Source of the DNA: CAXXOK01 sp963675925
Lineage (GTDB): Bacteria > Bacillota > Clostridia > Christensenellales > Aristaeellaceae
Length of the DNA stretch: 64,000 nucleotides
Assembly: GCA_963675925.2 (NCBI GenBank)
Contig: CAXXIB010000004.1
Span: forward strand, 248,001 to 312,000
Direction: 5' to 3'
Below are positions 49,742 to 58,984 of the stretch, in pieces. Under the pieces are notes generated by a model. The model saw only the letters and a program-made list of their open reading frames with translations, ran no database searches and was not told the origin of the DNA. The stretch's first letter is position 1. Every line of letters starts with the position of its first letter. The translations under genes were made by a program, and so were the position numbers.

Positions 49742-51394
49742 TTATTGATTCTTTTCAACCAACAAGAGAATCTGCTCCTGCATGAAGTCTACGAAGTCGG
49801 AAATCGGGATATCTTCCACGGCCTGTACGAATTCATCCCACTTGGCATCGAACTCGTCCGGCTCGGCCATGATGATCTGCGGCAACAGCTTGCGCTGAAT
49901 ATCCTGGAAGGCCGCTTTGGCATCATTGGCATCCTGGTCTACGGTTACATCGATCTGCCATGCTTCGCCGTAGGGGGCGATGGTGATCGGCGGGTTGAAG
50001 AAGTCCAAAGGCTGTTTCATGCCATAGGCACTCAGGAAGCCCTTGTCATACTCGTTCATCTGGAGGAAGTAGTTTTCAGGCTGGGCCGCCGGATCCCACT
50101 TGTTGCCATCGTCCATTTCACCCTGTTTCTTGGGCATGGAGTTGGTCAGCACATACGCGGAATTGGCGTTCTTCCAGGCAGCATTGGCTGCATCCTGAAT
50201 CTGGTCATAGGTGCGCAGGAAGCGACCATCTTCGACATAATAGTCTTCGCCTTCAATGCCCCACCAGATAATCTTCTGCCAGTCGTCATCCAGCATTCTT
50301 TCCATGAACATCACAAGACGCTCAGGATTTTCGCAGTTAACGCTGATGCCGAAGCCACGGTTGACGTTGATCACGGAGCCGTTGAGGTAGTGCTCGGTGA
50401 TTTCCTTGCCGGCCTGTTCCTCGTTATAGATAATCGGCAGGCCCTGGTAGGTGGACTCAAACATTTCGGCGGCCTTCAGTGCGTCGGTCGCAGTCTGGAA
50501 GTCCCAGTTCTGGTCGAACATACCCACGACCGTGCCGCTGGACAGCTTAGCGATGTACTGGTCATAGTTCATCACGAAGGTATCCTGCGAGATCAGGCCC
50601 TTGTGGTACATTTCGTTCAGCTTTTTGTAATAGGGTTTGGCGTAGTCCTGAATGACATATGCTTCGGTTTTGTAGTTATTGTCAATGTCCACGATGACGT
50701 CGCCGTCATTGGGGCGGCCCATCAGATGCTGGACGGGGTTGAACAGGCAGAACGCACGCCAGCTGTCCGTCAGGATGGCAAAGCCTTCGTTGGGAGCGCC
50801 GTTGGCAGCGGTCGGGTTGGCGGCCACATAACGCTCGATCAGGTCGAAGTACTCGTCCATGGTCTTGATCATGGGATAGTTATCCCACGCCAGAACCTGC
50901 TTCTGTACAAAGAAGGCCGGACCGTTGACATAGTTCAGACCATAATCATTGGAATTATAGTTGCGGCCGTAGTTGGGGACGATGAACAGTTCGCCGTCCT
51001 CGTTGAGGAGCCGCTTGAGATAGGGTTCAATGTGGGTGTAGAGGTTGGGGGTGTCTTCCGCGTTGATGTAATCCATCAGGTTGATCAGTGCGCCAGCCGT
51101 GATGAGTTTTTCGGCGCTGTTGCCGCCGTCCATCAGATCGGCATAGTCCTGACCCGCGATTTTCACGCCCAGGGTCTCGTCCAGATCGCCGGCGAGGAAT
51201 TCAAACTCGAATTTGAGGCCGAATTCTTCCTCGATCATTTTGAAGATCTTGTTGTCCGATGTGGGCTGATCACGGGGATCCCCACAAAAGACGGTAACGG
51301 TCATCGGCTCATCAGCAGCCGAGGCGAATACCGGAACTGCCGCGAGGCTTACGAGAAGTACGAGAGCCAGTAACAGGGCAACGATTTTACGCAT
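49742..51394 (-). CDS. Extracellular oligosaccharide-binding protein of the ABC transporter
   Basis: A 550-residue solute-binding protein of the LplA/YtcQ size class. Residues 1-26 are a Sec signal peptide (MRKIVALLLALVLLVSLAAV..) ending FASA before ADEP. There is no cysteine at the cleavage site, unlike the lipoprotein signals usual for this family in Gram-positive bacteria. The mature part begins MTVTVFCGDPRDQPTSDNK and is rich in Trp/Tyr and acidic residues. ATG 51394 has GGAGGAG. Cargo is inferred as glucuronosyl xylo-oligosaccharides from GH67 and GH8 upstream. Confidence 0.88.
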   Translation of the reverse strand: MRKIVALLLALVLLVSLAAVPVFASAADEPMTVTVFCGDPRDQPTSDNKIFKMIEEEFGLKFEFEFLAGDLDETLGVKIAGQDYADLMDGGNSAEKLITAGALINLMDYINAEDTPNLYTHIEPYLKRLLNEDGELFIVPNYGRNYNSNDYGLNYVNGPAFFVQKQVLAWDNYPMIKTMDEYFDLIERYVAANPTAANGAPNEGFAILTDSWRAFCLFNPVQHLMGRPNDGDVIVDIDNNYKTEAYVIQDYAKPYYKKLNEMYHKGLISQDTFVMNYDQYIAKLSSGTVVGMFDQNWDFQTATDALKAAEMFESTYQGLPIIYNEEQAGKEITEHYLNGSVINVNRGFGISVNCENPERLVMFMERMLDDDWQKIIWWGIEGEDYYVEDGRFLRTYDQIQDAANAAWKNANSAYVLTNSMPKKQGEMDDGNKWDPAAQPENYFLQMNEYDKGFLSAYGMKQPLDFFNPPITIAPYGEAWQIDVTVDQDANDAKAAFQDIQRKLLPQIIMAEPDEFDAKWDEFVQAVEDIPISDFVDFMQEQILLLVEKNQ

Positions 51395-51539
51395 GTATGC
51401 TCCTCCTCTTTGTTTTCCGCGCAATGCGGTTGTATGGTACATACAGCATATCATGTGCTACGTTCAAGGTGAATGCCCGCTGGATGACCATTACCCAGAG
51501 AAACTACAGATTGTTTTCGCTCCCAAAACCTACGCCGGT

Positions 51540-52640
51540 TTATGCAAACAGGGTATACCGCCCGGCAAGCATCAGCAGGCAGAAAAAGTACAAACAGTTA
51601 TCGTAGTAGCGGCGCTCGCCCTTGCGGGGCGGGGTTTGCCAGAATTTTTGCACCCACTGCTGGGACAGCTCCGTGTCGGTTGCAAGCGAGAGCGCTGCCG
51701 TGGTGCAGATGATAGCCGTGGGATGCAGGGCGGGAGGATCCTTGGGTGTCCCGTCTACGGTATAGGTCATGTAAGGGTCCTTATCCCACAGGAAGCGCTG
51801 CAAGTTATCGGCGATGGTTTTGTATGCCTCTTGCTTGCCGTACCACGCACTGTCCAGCCCGATATTCATCGCCACGCGGTAGGCATCGGAAAAGAAATCG
51901 CCATGACCGCGGCTGGTTTCCGGGCTACCATCATAGTGTGCATACTCTGCCGAAAGCCCGGTTTCCGGGTGGCAGGCGAGGGCCAGATAGTCGCGGCTGG
52001 CCTGCGCGGCACGCTTCCAAAACGGGCGATCCGCTTCGTCGGCCAGCAAGGCAAACTGCTCGTAAAAGTGCGGCAGATGGTAGGAGGGATCGCTGAAATC
52101 CACCTCCGGAATGAAGCGAATCAGCGCGGTTTCTTCATCCCACATGGCACGGCCGCCCTTGACGAGCGCAGGCTGGTGCAGGGCATGGCGCAGGATATCG
52201 CGCGCTTTTGTTGTATAGTCAAACGGCGGCTGGCCGTCGCCCCAGCGCGCGGCAGCCATGAACAGCGCCATCGCATAGTACTCCTCGCCATCGGGCGCGG
52301 GGCCGTTGGAGTTTTTGGTGCCATCGGGTTGCACCGACCAGGCGAAGTACCCGGCGCTCTTGCCGCTATCCAGGTGCATATAACGCATGGAAAACTGCCA
52401 AAAGCGGTCAAATAGGTCTTTGCGGTCCATCTGCACGGCCATCATCATGCCGTAGCTCATACCCTCGGTGCGGGCATCGTAGTTGCCGGTATCCATAAAG
52501 TACCCGGCATCGTCGCCGGATTCGAAGTAAAAGCGCTCAACCGGATCGGTGAATATAGCATCAAAGGTTTCCTTAATTCGTTTTTCAATATCCTGTTCGC
52601 TGATCCCGATAGCGGCCAGCAAATTAGGGGTGTTTTTCAT
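51540..52640 (-). CDS. GH8 reducing-end xylose-releasing exo-oligoxylanase (Rex)
   Basis: Cytosolic inverting GH8 enzyme (EC 3.2.1.156 type) that removes xylose from the reducing end of xylo-oligosaccharides. The 366-residue protein resembles Bacillus halodurans Rex throughout: RTEGMSYGMMMAVQMDRKD with the acid Glu (E59 here), AGYFAWSVQPDGTKNSNGPAPDGEEYYA, RFIPEVDFSDPSYHLPHFYE, HPETGLSAEYAHYDG, and FFSDAYRVAMNIGLD with the base Asp. No signal peptide. ATG 52640 is nine bases after GAGGG; the gene starts 18 bases after aguA. Confidence 0.93.
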   Translation of the reverse strand: MKNTPNLLAAIGISEQDIEKRIKETFDAIFTDPVERFYFESGDDAGYFMDTGNYDARTEGMSYGMMMAVQMDRKDLFDRFWQFSMRYMHLDSGKSAGYFAWSVQPDGTKNSNGPAPDGEEYYAMALFMAAARWGDGQPPFDYTTKARDILRHALHQPALVKGGRAMWDEETALIRFIPEVDFSDPSYHLPHFYEQFALLADEADRPFWKRAAQASRDYLALACHPETGLSAEYAHYDGSPETSRGHGDFFSDAYRVAMNIGLDSAWYGKQEAYKTIADNLQRFLWDKDPYMTYTVDGTPKDPPALHPTAIICTTAALSLATDTELSQQWVQKFWQTPPRKGERRYYDNCLYFFCLLMLAGRYTLFA

Positions 52641-52658
52641 ACTTTCAGCCCTCACAAA

Positions 52659-54467
52659 CTATAGTTCTGTAGGAATGGCAACATCGGTGAGCCTGAAAAA
52701 GAAATCCAGGATCACATCACGCCATTCACGTGCATTTTGCACCTGCCGGTTCATGCGTTCCTCCGCCAGCACATAGATCTCCGGCGGCAGCACGCCCTGC
52801 AGGGTGCGCAGGGAGGTTTGCAGCGCTTCGGTTTCCCGAAATCCCTGGATATGGTCATCGTAAATACGCTCCAGCAGCGTGCGCCCGTCGCGCAGGCGGT
52901 AGGTATAGGGCAGGCGGTAGAAGAACAGAAGCAGGTTCTCCGGGCAGACTTCTTTGGTATCGTACTTCTTCTGAAAGTCTTTGGGGTATTGCCGCAGGTA
53001 GCCCGTGCCGGCTTGCGTGCGGTCAATCCCAATGGCCGTATGGTCAGCCCGGTGGTACGTACCCCAGGCAGCGTACTCGTACCCCATGGGGCTTGGGCCG
53101 TAGTGGTTGTGCGGATTGACCATCCAGCAGATGCCAAGGGGCGCGGTGTACTTTTCATACACCCTGCGGCTGAGCAGGAGCATCTCGGTTAAGGTATCCA
53201 AGTTTTTACCTTCCAGCCCGTAGCTTAGGTTTACCCAGCGCTCGGTCGTCCTGCGAAAATCCTGCAAAGGGGTAAAAGCCGTGTGCCCGAACGCGTACAG
53301 GTTCAGCTGTGCAAACGGATGCCCCGTCAGGCAAGGATCATCCCCGATGTTGGATACAGCCGCGATCGCCGCAATGTTATCAAGCGGCAAGTCGGCCATG
53401 ACCTCGTTGAACATGCCCTGCATAGCGTACAGATCAATCTGCTGACCGGTGTACTCCTGCGCCAGCTGAAACTCCAGCGCCTTTTGGGTGGCAGGCATGG
53501 CCATCAGCAGCGGCGAGACCGGCTCGCGCACCTGAAAGTCAAACGGGCCGTTCTTGATTTGCAGGATGACGTTTTTATCAAACTGACCGTCCAGATGAGC
53601 GTAATTATCATAAGCAGCCATCGGCCGATCGGTTTTCGTATCGCGCCAGTCCTGTTTGCAGTTGTACACAAAGCAGCGCCACACCACCACGCCGCCATAG
53701 GGCTTGAGTGCACGCGCCAGCAAGTTGGCCCCTTCGGCATGGTTGCGACCATAGGTATAGGGACCGGGGCGGAATTCCGAGTCCGCTTTGACCAGAAATC
53801 CGCAGAGGTTTGGCACATGGCGGTAGACTAGCTTGACACGCTCGGCCCACCACTCCTGCACGGATTCTTCCAGCGGGTCGGCTGTGTCCAGCCCGTTTTG
53901 CACCGGCATGGCATAGTCCACCGACAGCAAAAGGCGGATGCCAAAGGGCTTGAAGATCGCTGCCACCTGAGCGACATCCGGCAGGAAGCGCTCGTCGATC
54001 AGCTCCTGGGCGGGCGGGGCGACATTCACATTATTCAGGCAGATGACATTGATGCCGACCGATGCTAAAAGCCGAGCATAGGCACGCAGCGTCTTATCAT
54101 CCCCACGAAAATCATCATTGGCAAAGAAGATCGACCGGCCAGCGTAGCCGCGCTCGATATGGCCGTTCATATTGTCCCAATGGTCAATCATGCGCAGCGA
54201 AAACGCGGGGGTCTGCACGCCCTGCGGCGGTGGGCTGCACTCGCGCCGGTGCTCCAGCAAGCGGTACACGCCATAGAGTATGCCGGTATCGCCGCCGCGA
54301 ACGCCGTAGCCTCCATCCAGAATTTCAAACGCATCGCCAAGCTCGGGCTGGACTGTTAAGCTGCAGTCCACCTTCAGCTGGTCAAGCTCCCAGCGTGCAA
54401 CCTCCTGCGGGGTTTGCAGGGCTTGGGGTACCTGGGCATCCGTCAGCCAACATTGCATCAAGTTCAT
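52659..54467 (-). CDS. aguA: GH67 alpha-glucuronidase
   Basis: Removes (4-O-methyl-)glucuronic acid from the non-reducing end of glucuronoxylo-oligosaccharides in the cytosol. The 602-residue enzyme shows DHWDNMNGHIERGYAG, GFLVKADSEFRPGP (acid Glu ~233), DWRDTKTDRPMAAYDNY, and QIKNGPFDFQVREPVSP and LAQEYTGQQ with the Asp and Glu of the base pair. It is ~80 residues shorter than the usual ~680, mostly at the N terminus. First gene of the uptake operon. AGGTGA precedes the ATG; no convincing promoter boxes seen. Confidence 0.95.
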   Translation of the reverse strand: MNLMQCWLTDAQVPQALQTPQEVARWELDQLKVDCSLTVQPELGDAFEILDGGYGVRGGDTGILYGVYRLLEHRRECSPPPQGVQTPAFSLRMIDHWDNMNGHIERGYAGRSIFFANDDFRGDDKTLRAYARLLASVGINVICLNNVNVAPPAQELIDERFLPDVAQVAAIFKPFGIRLLLSVDYAMPVQNGLDTADPLEESVQEWWAERVKLVYRHVPNLCGFLVKADSEFRPGPYTYGRNHAEGANLLARALKPYGGVVVWRCFVYNCKQDWRDTKTDRPMAAYDNYAHLDGQFDKNVILQIKNGPFDFQVREPVSPLLMAMPATQKALEFQLAQEYTGQQIDLYAMQGMFNEVMADLPLDNIAAIAAVSNIGDDPCLTGHPFAQLNLYAFGHTAFTPLQDFRRTTERWVNLSYGLEGKNLDTLTEMLLLSRRVYEKYTAPLGICWMVNPHNHYGPSPMGYEYAAWGTYHRADHTAIGIDRTQAGTGYLRQYPKDFQKKYDTKEVCPENLLLFFYRLPYTYRLRDGRTLLERIYDDHIQGFRETEALQTSLRTLQGVLPPEIYVLAEERMNRQVQNAREWRDVILDFFFRLTDVAIPTEL

Positions 54468-54483
54468 CCTATCACCTCATATT

Positions 54484-54519
54484 GATTGTCAACCATATAT
54501 CTAATATAAGTTGACAATC
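54484..54519. promoter_or_regulatory. BirA-type biotin operator
   Basis: GATTGTCAAC (54484-54493), 16-base spacer, GTTGACAATC (54510-54519): an exact inverted repeat fitting the TTGTnAAC-N14-16-GTTnACAA pattern of biotin repressor sites. The right arm overlaps the -35 box of bioY, so biotin-loaded BirA would block transcription. Confidence 0.8.
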
Positions 54520-54539
54520 GAATTGTATTCTAGTATAAT
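54511..54539 (+). promoter_or_regulatory. Consensus promoter of bioY
   Basis: TTGACA (54511-54516) and TATAAT (54534-54539), both perfect, 17-bp spacer; start expected near 54546. Confidence 0.85.
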
Positions 54540-54566
54540 CTCGAATCGAAAAGGATGTGCTTTCCC

Positions 54567-55118
54567 TTGAAACGATGGAAACCAACCCCCATGGATATGG
54601 CGCAGATTTCCTTGTTTACTGTATTGATCGCCGTATGTGCCTGGATTGCCATTCCCACAGCCGTACCCTTTACTTTGCAAACCTTTGGGCTGTTTGCAGC
54701 GCTTGGCTTGCTTGGCGGCAGGCGGGGCACCATGGCAGTGCTTTTGTATTTGCTGCTCGGCCTGGTCGGCATCCCGGTGTTTTCCAGCTTTCGCGGCGGG
54801 TTTGGGGTGCTGGCCGGCATCACAGGCGGCTACTTAATCGGCTTTGTGTTTGCTGCACTGCTATACTGGGCGATTTCACGCAAGCATCGCGGCAACCTGT
54901 GGCGTATGGGCCTGGGCATGGTCGCGGGACTGCTGATTGACTATGCGTTTGGCACGGCATGGTTCATGCTGTTTTACGCCAAAGCCTATGGTGCCATCGG
55001 TTTGTGGGCCGCGCTTTCACTATGCGTGATTCCCTTTATCCTGCCTGATTTGGTTAAGATTGGGCTGGCACTGACGCTGACCAAAACCCTGCCCAAACGC
55101 ATACAGGCGCTGCGCTGA
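54567..55118 (+). CDS. bioY: Biotin transporter BioY
   Basis: S component of an ECF biotin importer, ~183 residues, about six TM helices. Motifs VPFTLQTFGLFAALGLLGGRRGTMAVLLYLLLGLVGIPVF and GGFGVLAGITGGYLIGFV are characteristic. An ATG at 54555 is adjacent to AAAAGGA and too close; TTG at 54567 (MKRWKPT..) is better spaced. The BirA operator upstream supports biotin. Its stop directly abuts the glgA stop on the other strand. Confidence 0.93.
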   Translation: MKRWKPTPMDMAQISLFTVLIAVCAWIAIPTAVPFTLQTFGLFAALGLLGGRRGTMAVLLYLLLGLVGIPVFSSFRGGFGVLAGITGGYLIGFVFAALLYWAISRKHRGNLWRMGLGMVAGLLIDYAFGTAWFMLFYAKAYGAIGLWAALSLCVIPFILPDLVKIGLALTLTKTLPKRIQALR

Positions 55119-56558
55119 TTATGCATTGAGCAGCTTTTGGTATAATTGAATATATTCCTTGGCGCTGTGCGTCCAAGAATAGTCGCCCTCCATGCCGCGC
55201 ACGCGCAAGGTATGGAGGATTTCTTTTTGGTGCTTGTAATAGTCCAGCGCCCGGCGGATGACCGAGAGCATATCGTGGGCGTTGTAGTTTTGAAAGCTGA
55301 AGCCGTTGCCTTCTTTGCTGTCTTCGTTGTAGCTGAGCACGGTATCGCGCAGGCCGCCGGTTTCACGCACGATGGGCACGCTGCCGTAGCGCATGGCGAT
55401 CATCTGGCTCAAGCCACAGGGCTCAAACAGCGACGGCATCAGGAAGAAATCCGCCCCAGCGTACATCTTATGCGCCAAGGCGCTATCCATGGCAAAGCGC
55501 GCCGCCAGCTTGCCCTTGTACTTGGTTTCCGCCCAGGAGAACAGGTTGGTGTAGCGCGAGTCGCCCATGCCGAGCACTGCCACCTGCAAGTCCTCGGCCA
55601 TGATGTCGCCCAGTACGCAATCCACCAGATCCAATCCCTTTTGGTTGGACAGGCGGCCGACCATGGCAATCAGCGGCGTATCGGCCCTCACATCCAGCCC
55701 CATCTCTTTTTGCAGCGCTTTTTTATTGATCTGCTTAAAATCCAGCGTATCTTTGGTGTAAGTGTGGCTAATCTGTGTATCGGTTTCAGGGTTGTAAAGC
55801 TCGGTATCTATTCCGTTGATTACACCGTACAGTTCCCCCTTGCGCGCGCGAATCAGCCCGTCCAACCGCTCGCCATAATAGGCGGTAGTAATTTCCTGAG
55901 CGTAGCTGGGGCTGACGGTGGTGATGATATCGGTATACACCAGTCCCGCCTTCATAAAATTGGCGCAACCGGAAAATTCCAGTTTGTCCGATGACCACAG
56001 CCCGTCGCCAAGGCCCATCACATCCTGCACCTCTTTGATGCCGAAAATGCCCTGGTATTGCAGGTTGTGGATGGTAAACATCGTGCGGATGGACGCGTAA
56101 AACGGCAGATGCTGGTACTGGATTTTCAACAGCGCCGGTACCATGCCCGCCTGCCAGTCATGTGCGTGAATGATGTCCGGCTGGAAATCGATCAGCGGCA
56201 GGGCGTTGAGCACAGCACGGCAGAAGAAAGCATAGCGTTCATACTCATCCCCGCCCAGCCCATAGATATACGGCCTGCCGAAATAGTATTTATTGTCCAG
56301 AAAATAATAGGTAACGCCGTCGTGCTTCAGGGTCATAACGCCGCAATACTGCCGCCGCCAGCCCAGCTGCACATCAAAATGCAACAGCGTTTCCATTTTC
56401 TGCTGCCAGGAAAACTCGATGGCCGTATACATCGGCAGCACCACGCGTACATCGTGTCCTTCCCGCGCCAGCACCGTTGCCAAAGACCCCACCACATCGG
56501 CCAGCCCGCCTGTTTTAATAAACAGCACGCATTCGCTGGAGGTAAATAAGATTTTCAT
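55119..56558 (-). CDS. glgA: Glycogen synthase (ADP-glucose)
   Basis: GT5 enzyme elongating alpha-1,4-glucan from ADP-glucose. The 479-residue protein has the N-terminal KTGGLADVVGSL sugar-nucleotide motif, HAHDWQAGMVPALL, the GT-B C-terminal GRLSNQKGLDLV, and PSLFEPCGLSQMIAMRYGSVPIVRETGGLRDTV. AAGGAGA before the ATG. Last gene of the operon, 98 bases after glgD with an inverted repeat in the gap. Confidence 0.96.
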   Translation of the reverse strand: MKILFTSSECVLFIKTGGLADVVGSLATVLAREGHDVRVVLPMYTAIEFSWQQKMETLLHFDVQLGWRRQYCGVMTLKHDGVTYYFLDNKYYFGRPYIYGLGGDEYERYAFFCRAVLNALPLIDFQPDIIHAHDWQAGMVPALLKIQYQHLPFYASIRTMFTIHNLQYQGIFGIKEVQDVMGLGDGLWSSDKLEFSGCANFMKAGLVYTDIITTVSPSYAQEITTAYYGERLDGLIRARKGELYGVINGIDTELYNPETDTQISHTYTKDTLDFKQINKKALQKEMGLDVRADTPLIAMVGRLSNQKGLDLVDCVLGDIMAEDLQVAVLGMGDSRYTNLFSWAETKYKGKLAARFAMDSALAHKMYAGADFFLMPSLFEPCGLSQMIAMRYGSVPIVRETGGLRDTVLSYNEDSKEGNGFSFQNYNAHDMLSVIRRALDYYKHQKEILHTLRVRGMEGDYSWTHSAKEYIQLYQKLLNA

Positions 56559-56604
56559 AGTCTGTCTCCTTCACCCAAAGTTATTCTCGATGGGCCCACT
56601 TTAG

Positions 56605-56649
56605 AAACACCGGCACAAGACCCTGCAGGCTGCATGCCTTTCGGTGTTT
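56605..56649. repeat. Inverted repeat between glgD and glgA
   Basis: AAACACCG (56605-56612) and CGGTGTTT (56642-56649) flank a GC-rich loop with further short complementarity. It could tune glgA level relative to glgBCD; only TTT follows on the minus strand. Confidence 0.45.
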
Positions 56650-56656
56650 GCCTACG

Positions 56657-57784
56657 CTAAATCGTCATGTTTTTCGATATCACAATCGGGTAGGTCGGCG
56701 GCCCGATCAACTTGCCACCGGCTTTGATGTGTGCCTGCTTATCCAAAATGCAGTTTTCCAGCTCAGCATTTTCTTCAATGACGCTGTCCTGCATGATAAT
56801 ACAGTTTTTAATTTTGGCACCCTTGCCGATGCGCACACCGCGAAACAGCACGCTGTTTGTGACTTTGGCATCCACTATGCAGCCGTCAGCCACAATCGAG
56901 CCGGATACATTGGCATGCTCCAGATAGCGGGCTGGCATTTCGTCCCTAAGTTTGGTGTATACGGGCCGATCCTCGGAAAACAGGTTGTTGCGGATGTCTG
57001 GCTTGATCATATCCAGATTAAAGGTGAAATAGCTTTGGATGGAGTCCATCCGGTAGCACGGCTTTTTATACTCGTAGCCCGCAACCCGCAGGCCCGCGTC
57101 CCGAATCATACGCTGGAACACATCGCGCATCAAATCGTGATAGCCGTGGGACACGCCCTGGTCAATCAGGTTGATGAGCAGGTCTTTTTTCATCAGCGTT
57201 ACTTCCAGTGCTGTGTTTGCATAGCGCGGTTTGGTGGGGTCGATTTCTACGTCCACAATCATCCCGCTCTCGTCAATATCCAGATACGCACCGTATTCCG
57301 AGCGCTGCAAATCCGGGTTTTTGGAGTACATCATGCATACATCCGCGCTGGACTGTTCGTAGCTCTTAACCATGCCACGGAAATCCGCGTTGAACACGAT
57401 CAAGCTGTTGCAAAGCAGCACATACTCCTGCCGACTGCGGCGAATATAGCCGAGATTTGCATGCAGCGCATCCAGCGAACCGGGATACTGACCGTTGTTA
57501 TCGGCGGTTAAAAACGGCGGCAGGATGAACAACCCGTCCGTTTTGCCATGCAAGTCCCACTCCTTGCCGCTGCCCAGGTGATCCATCAAACTATGATAGT
57601 TCTTTTGCATCACTACACCGACATTGGGAATGTCGGAGTTGACAAAGCTGGAAACCAAAAAGTCGATCACACGATAGCGCCCCGCCACCGGCACGGCGGC
57701 TACCGCACGCATGGCAGTCAACTCTCTTAAAAAGCTATCCTTTTCTCCGGTATAGATAATGCCCATTACGTCTTTCATTGCCAT
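56657..57784 (-). CDS. glgD: Glucose-1-phosphate adenylyltransferase, GlgD subunit
   Basis: Modulatory partner of GlgC in Firmicutes. The 375-residue protein keeps the nucleotidyltransferase plus left-handed beta-helix fold (VPVAGRYRVIDFLVSSFVNSDIPNVGVV; NSVLFRGVRIGKGAKIKNCIIMQ), but the catalytic N-terminal GGxGxRL loop of GlgC is replaced by IIYTGEKDSFLREL, as in other GlgD proteins. It probably has little activity alone and stimulates GlgC. Six bases after glgC. Confidence 0.94.
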   Translation of the reverse strand: MAMKDVMGIIYTGEKDSFLRELTAMRAVAAVPVAGRYRVIDFLVSSFVNSDIPNVGVVMQKNYHSLMDHLGSGKEWDLHGKTDGLFILPPFLTADNNGQYPGSLDALHANLGYIRRSRQEYVLLCNSLIVFNADFRGMVKSYEQSSADVCMMYSKNPDLQRSEYGAYLDIDESGMIVDVEIDPTKPRYANTALEVTLMKKDLLINLIDQGVSHGYHDLMRDVFQRMIRDAGLRVAGYEYKKPCYRMDSIQSYFTFNLDMIKPDIRNNLFSEDRPVYTKLRDEMPARYLEHANVSGSIVADGCIVDAKVTNSVLFRGVRIGKGAKIKNCIIMQDSVIEENAELENCILDKQAHIKAGGKLIGPPTYPIVISKNMTI

Positions 57785-57790
57785 GGCATT

Positions 57791-58984
57791 TTATTCCCTT
57801 CCCGCGTCGTCGCGTTCATTGCGATATTGCTGACCGGCGGCGATTGTATCGCCCTTGGGCACGGTTGCGGCGTGACCGACCACACAGATTTCTCCATCTG
57901 TCTCGCCAACGATCGCACCCGCGCCGATTACCGCGTCTTCAGCGATAATAGCACGGCGTACAACCGCCCCGCGTTCCACCACGGCATTTGGCATGACGAT
58001 GGAATCCTCCACCACCGCGCCTTCCAGCACCGTAACGCCGGAAAACAGCACGCTGTGTGATACCGCGCCGTACACCTCGCACCCTTCGGTCACCAGGCAG
58101 TTTTTCACCGTCGCACCCGGCGCAATATAGTGCGGGGTTTCGCCGGGGTTACGACCGTAAATGCGCCAGTTCTTATCATACAGGTCGATGGGCATGGGCA
58201 TCTGCAGCAGGTCCATGTTGGCCTCCCACAGGCTGTATATGGTGCCGACATCCTTCCAGTACCCTTCAAAATCATAGGCCATCATGCGCTGATTGTCCGC
58301 CATCATGTTGGGGATGATGTTCTTGCCAAAGTCGTTGTTGGAATCGGGGTTTTTGGCATCGTCCTCCAGATAGTGCAGGAGCTTATCCCAGCGGAAGATG
58401 TATACGCCCATGCTCGCCTTGTTGTTTTTGGCGTTCTTGGGTTTTTCATCAAACTCGTAAATTTCGTTATCCGGTCTGGTATTCATGATGCCAAACCGCG
58501 ATGTATCCTCCCAGGGTACTTCGCGTACGGCGATGGTCGCGTCGGCCTCTTTTTCAATATGGTAATTCAGCATGGCGGTATAATCCATCTTGTAGATATG
58601 GTCGCCTGCCAGAATCAGCACATGGGTCGGATTGAACTGGCGGATAAACGCGACGTTCTGATAGATGGCGTTGGCCGTGCCGGAGTACCACTCGCCCTGC
58701 TTGCCTTTCACATAGGGCGGCAGCACATAAATACCGCCGTAGGACAGGTCGAGGTCCCAGGGCGAGCCGCTGCCGATGTAAGAGTTCAGTTCCAGCGGCT
58801 GGTACTGCGTCATCACGCCGACCACATCAATACCCGAATTGGTACAGTTGGACAGCGGAAAATCGATAATGCGGTACTTGCCGCCGTAGGGTATTGCGGG
58901 CTTAGCCATGTCCCCTGTTAAAATTCCCAGGCGGCTCCCCTGCCCGCCGGCCAGCAGCATGGCTATGCAGCGTTTTTTCTTCAT
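57791..58984 (-). CDS. glgC: Glucose-1-phosphate adenylyltransferase, GlgC subunit
   Basis: Makes ADP-glucose from ATP and glucose-1-phosphate. The 397-residue protein has AMLLAGGQGSRLGILT, KPAIPYGGKYRIIDFPLSNCTNSGI, LAGDHIYKMDY (metal Asp), FEGYWKDVGTI, and a C-terminal beta-helix. Overlaps the glgB stop by 4 bases. Confidence 0.96.
   Translation of the reverse strand: MKKKRCIAMLLAGGQGSRLGILTGDMAKPAIPYGGKYRIIDFPLSNCTNSGIDVVGVMTQYQPLELNSYIGSGSPWDLDLSYGGIYVLPPYVKGKQGEWYSGTANAIYQNVAFIRQFNPTHVLILAGDHIYKMDYTAMLNYHIEKEADATIAVREVPWEDTSRFGIMNTRPDNEIYEFDEKPKNAKNNKASMGVYIFRWDKLLHYLEDDAKNPDSNNDFGKNIIPNMMADNQRMMAYDFEGYWKDVGTIYSLWEANMDLLQMPMPIDLYDKNWRIYGRNPGETPHYIAPGATVKNCLVTEGCEVYGAVSHSVLFSGVTVLEGAVVEDSIVMPNAVVERGAVVRRAIIAEDAVIGAGAIVGETDGEICVVGHAATVPKGDTIAAGQQYRNERDDAGRE

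Noticed and set aside
49676..51373. 565-codon open frame antisense to the binding-protein gene
   Set aside because: Shadow of a well-supported gene; product has no recognisable motif. The same applies to long antisense frames over deoB (13614-15020), GH3 (20399-21367), GH39 (42153-43076) and pnp (30731-31669).
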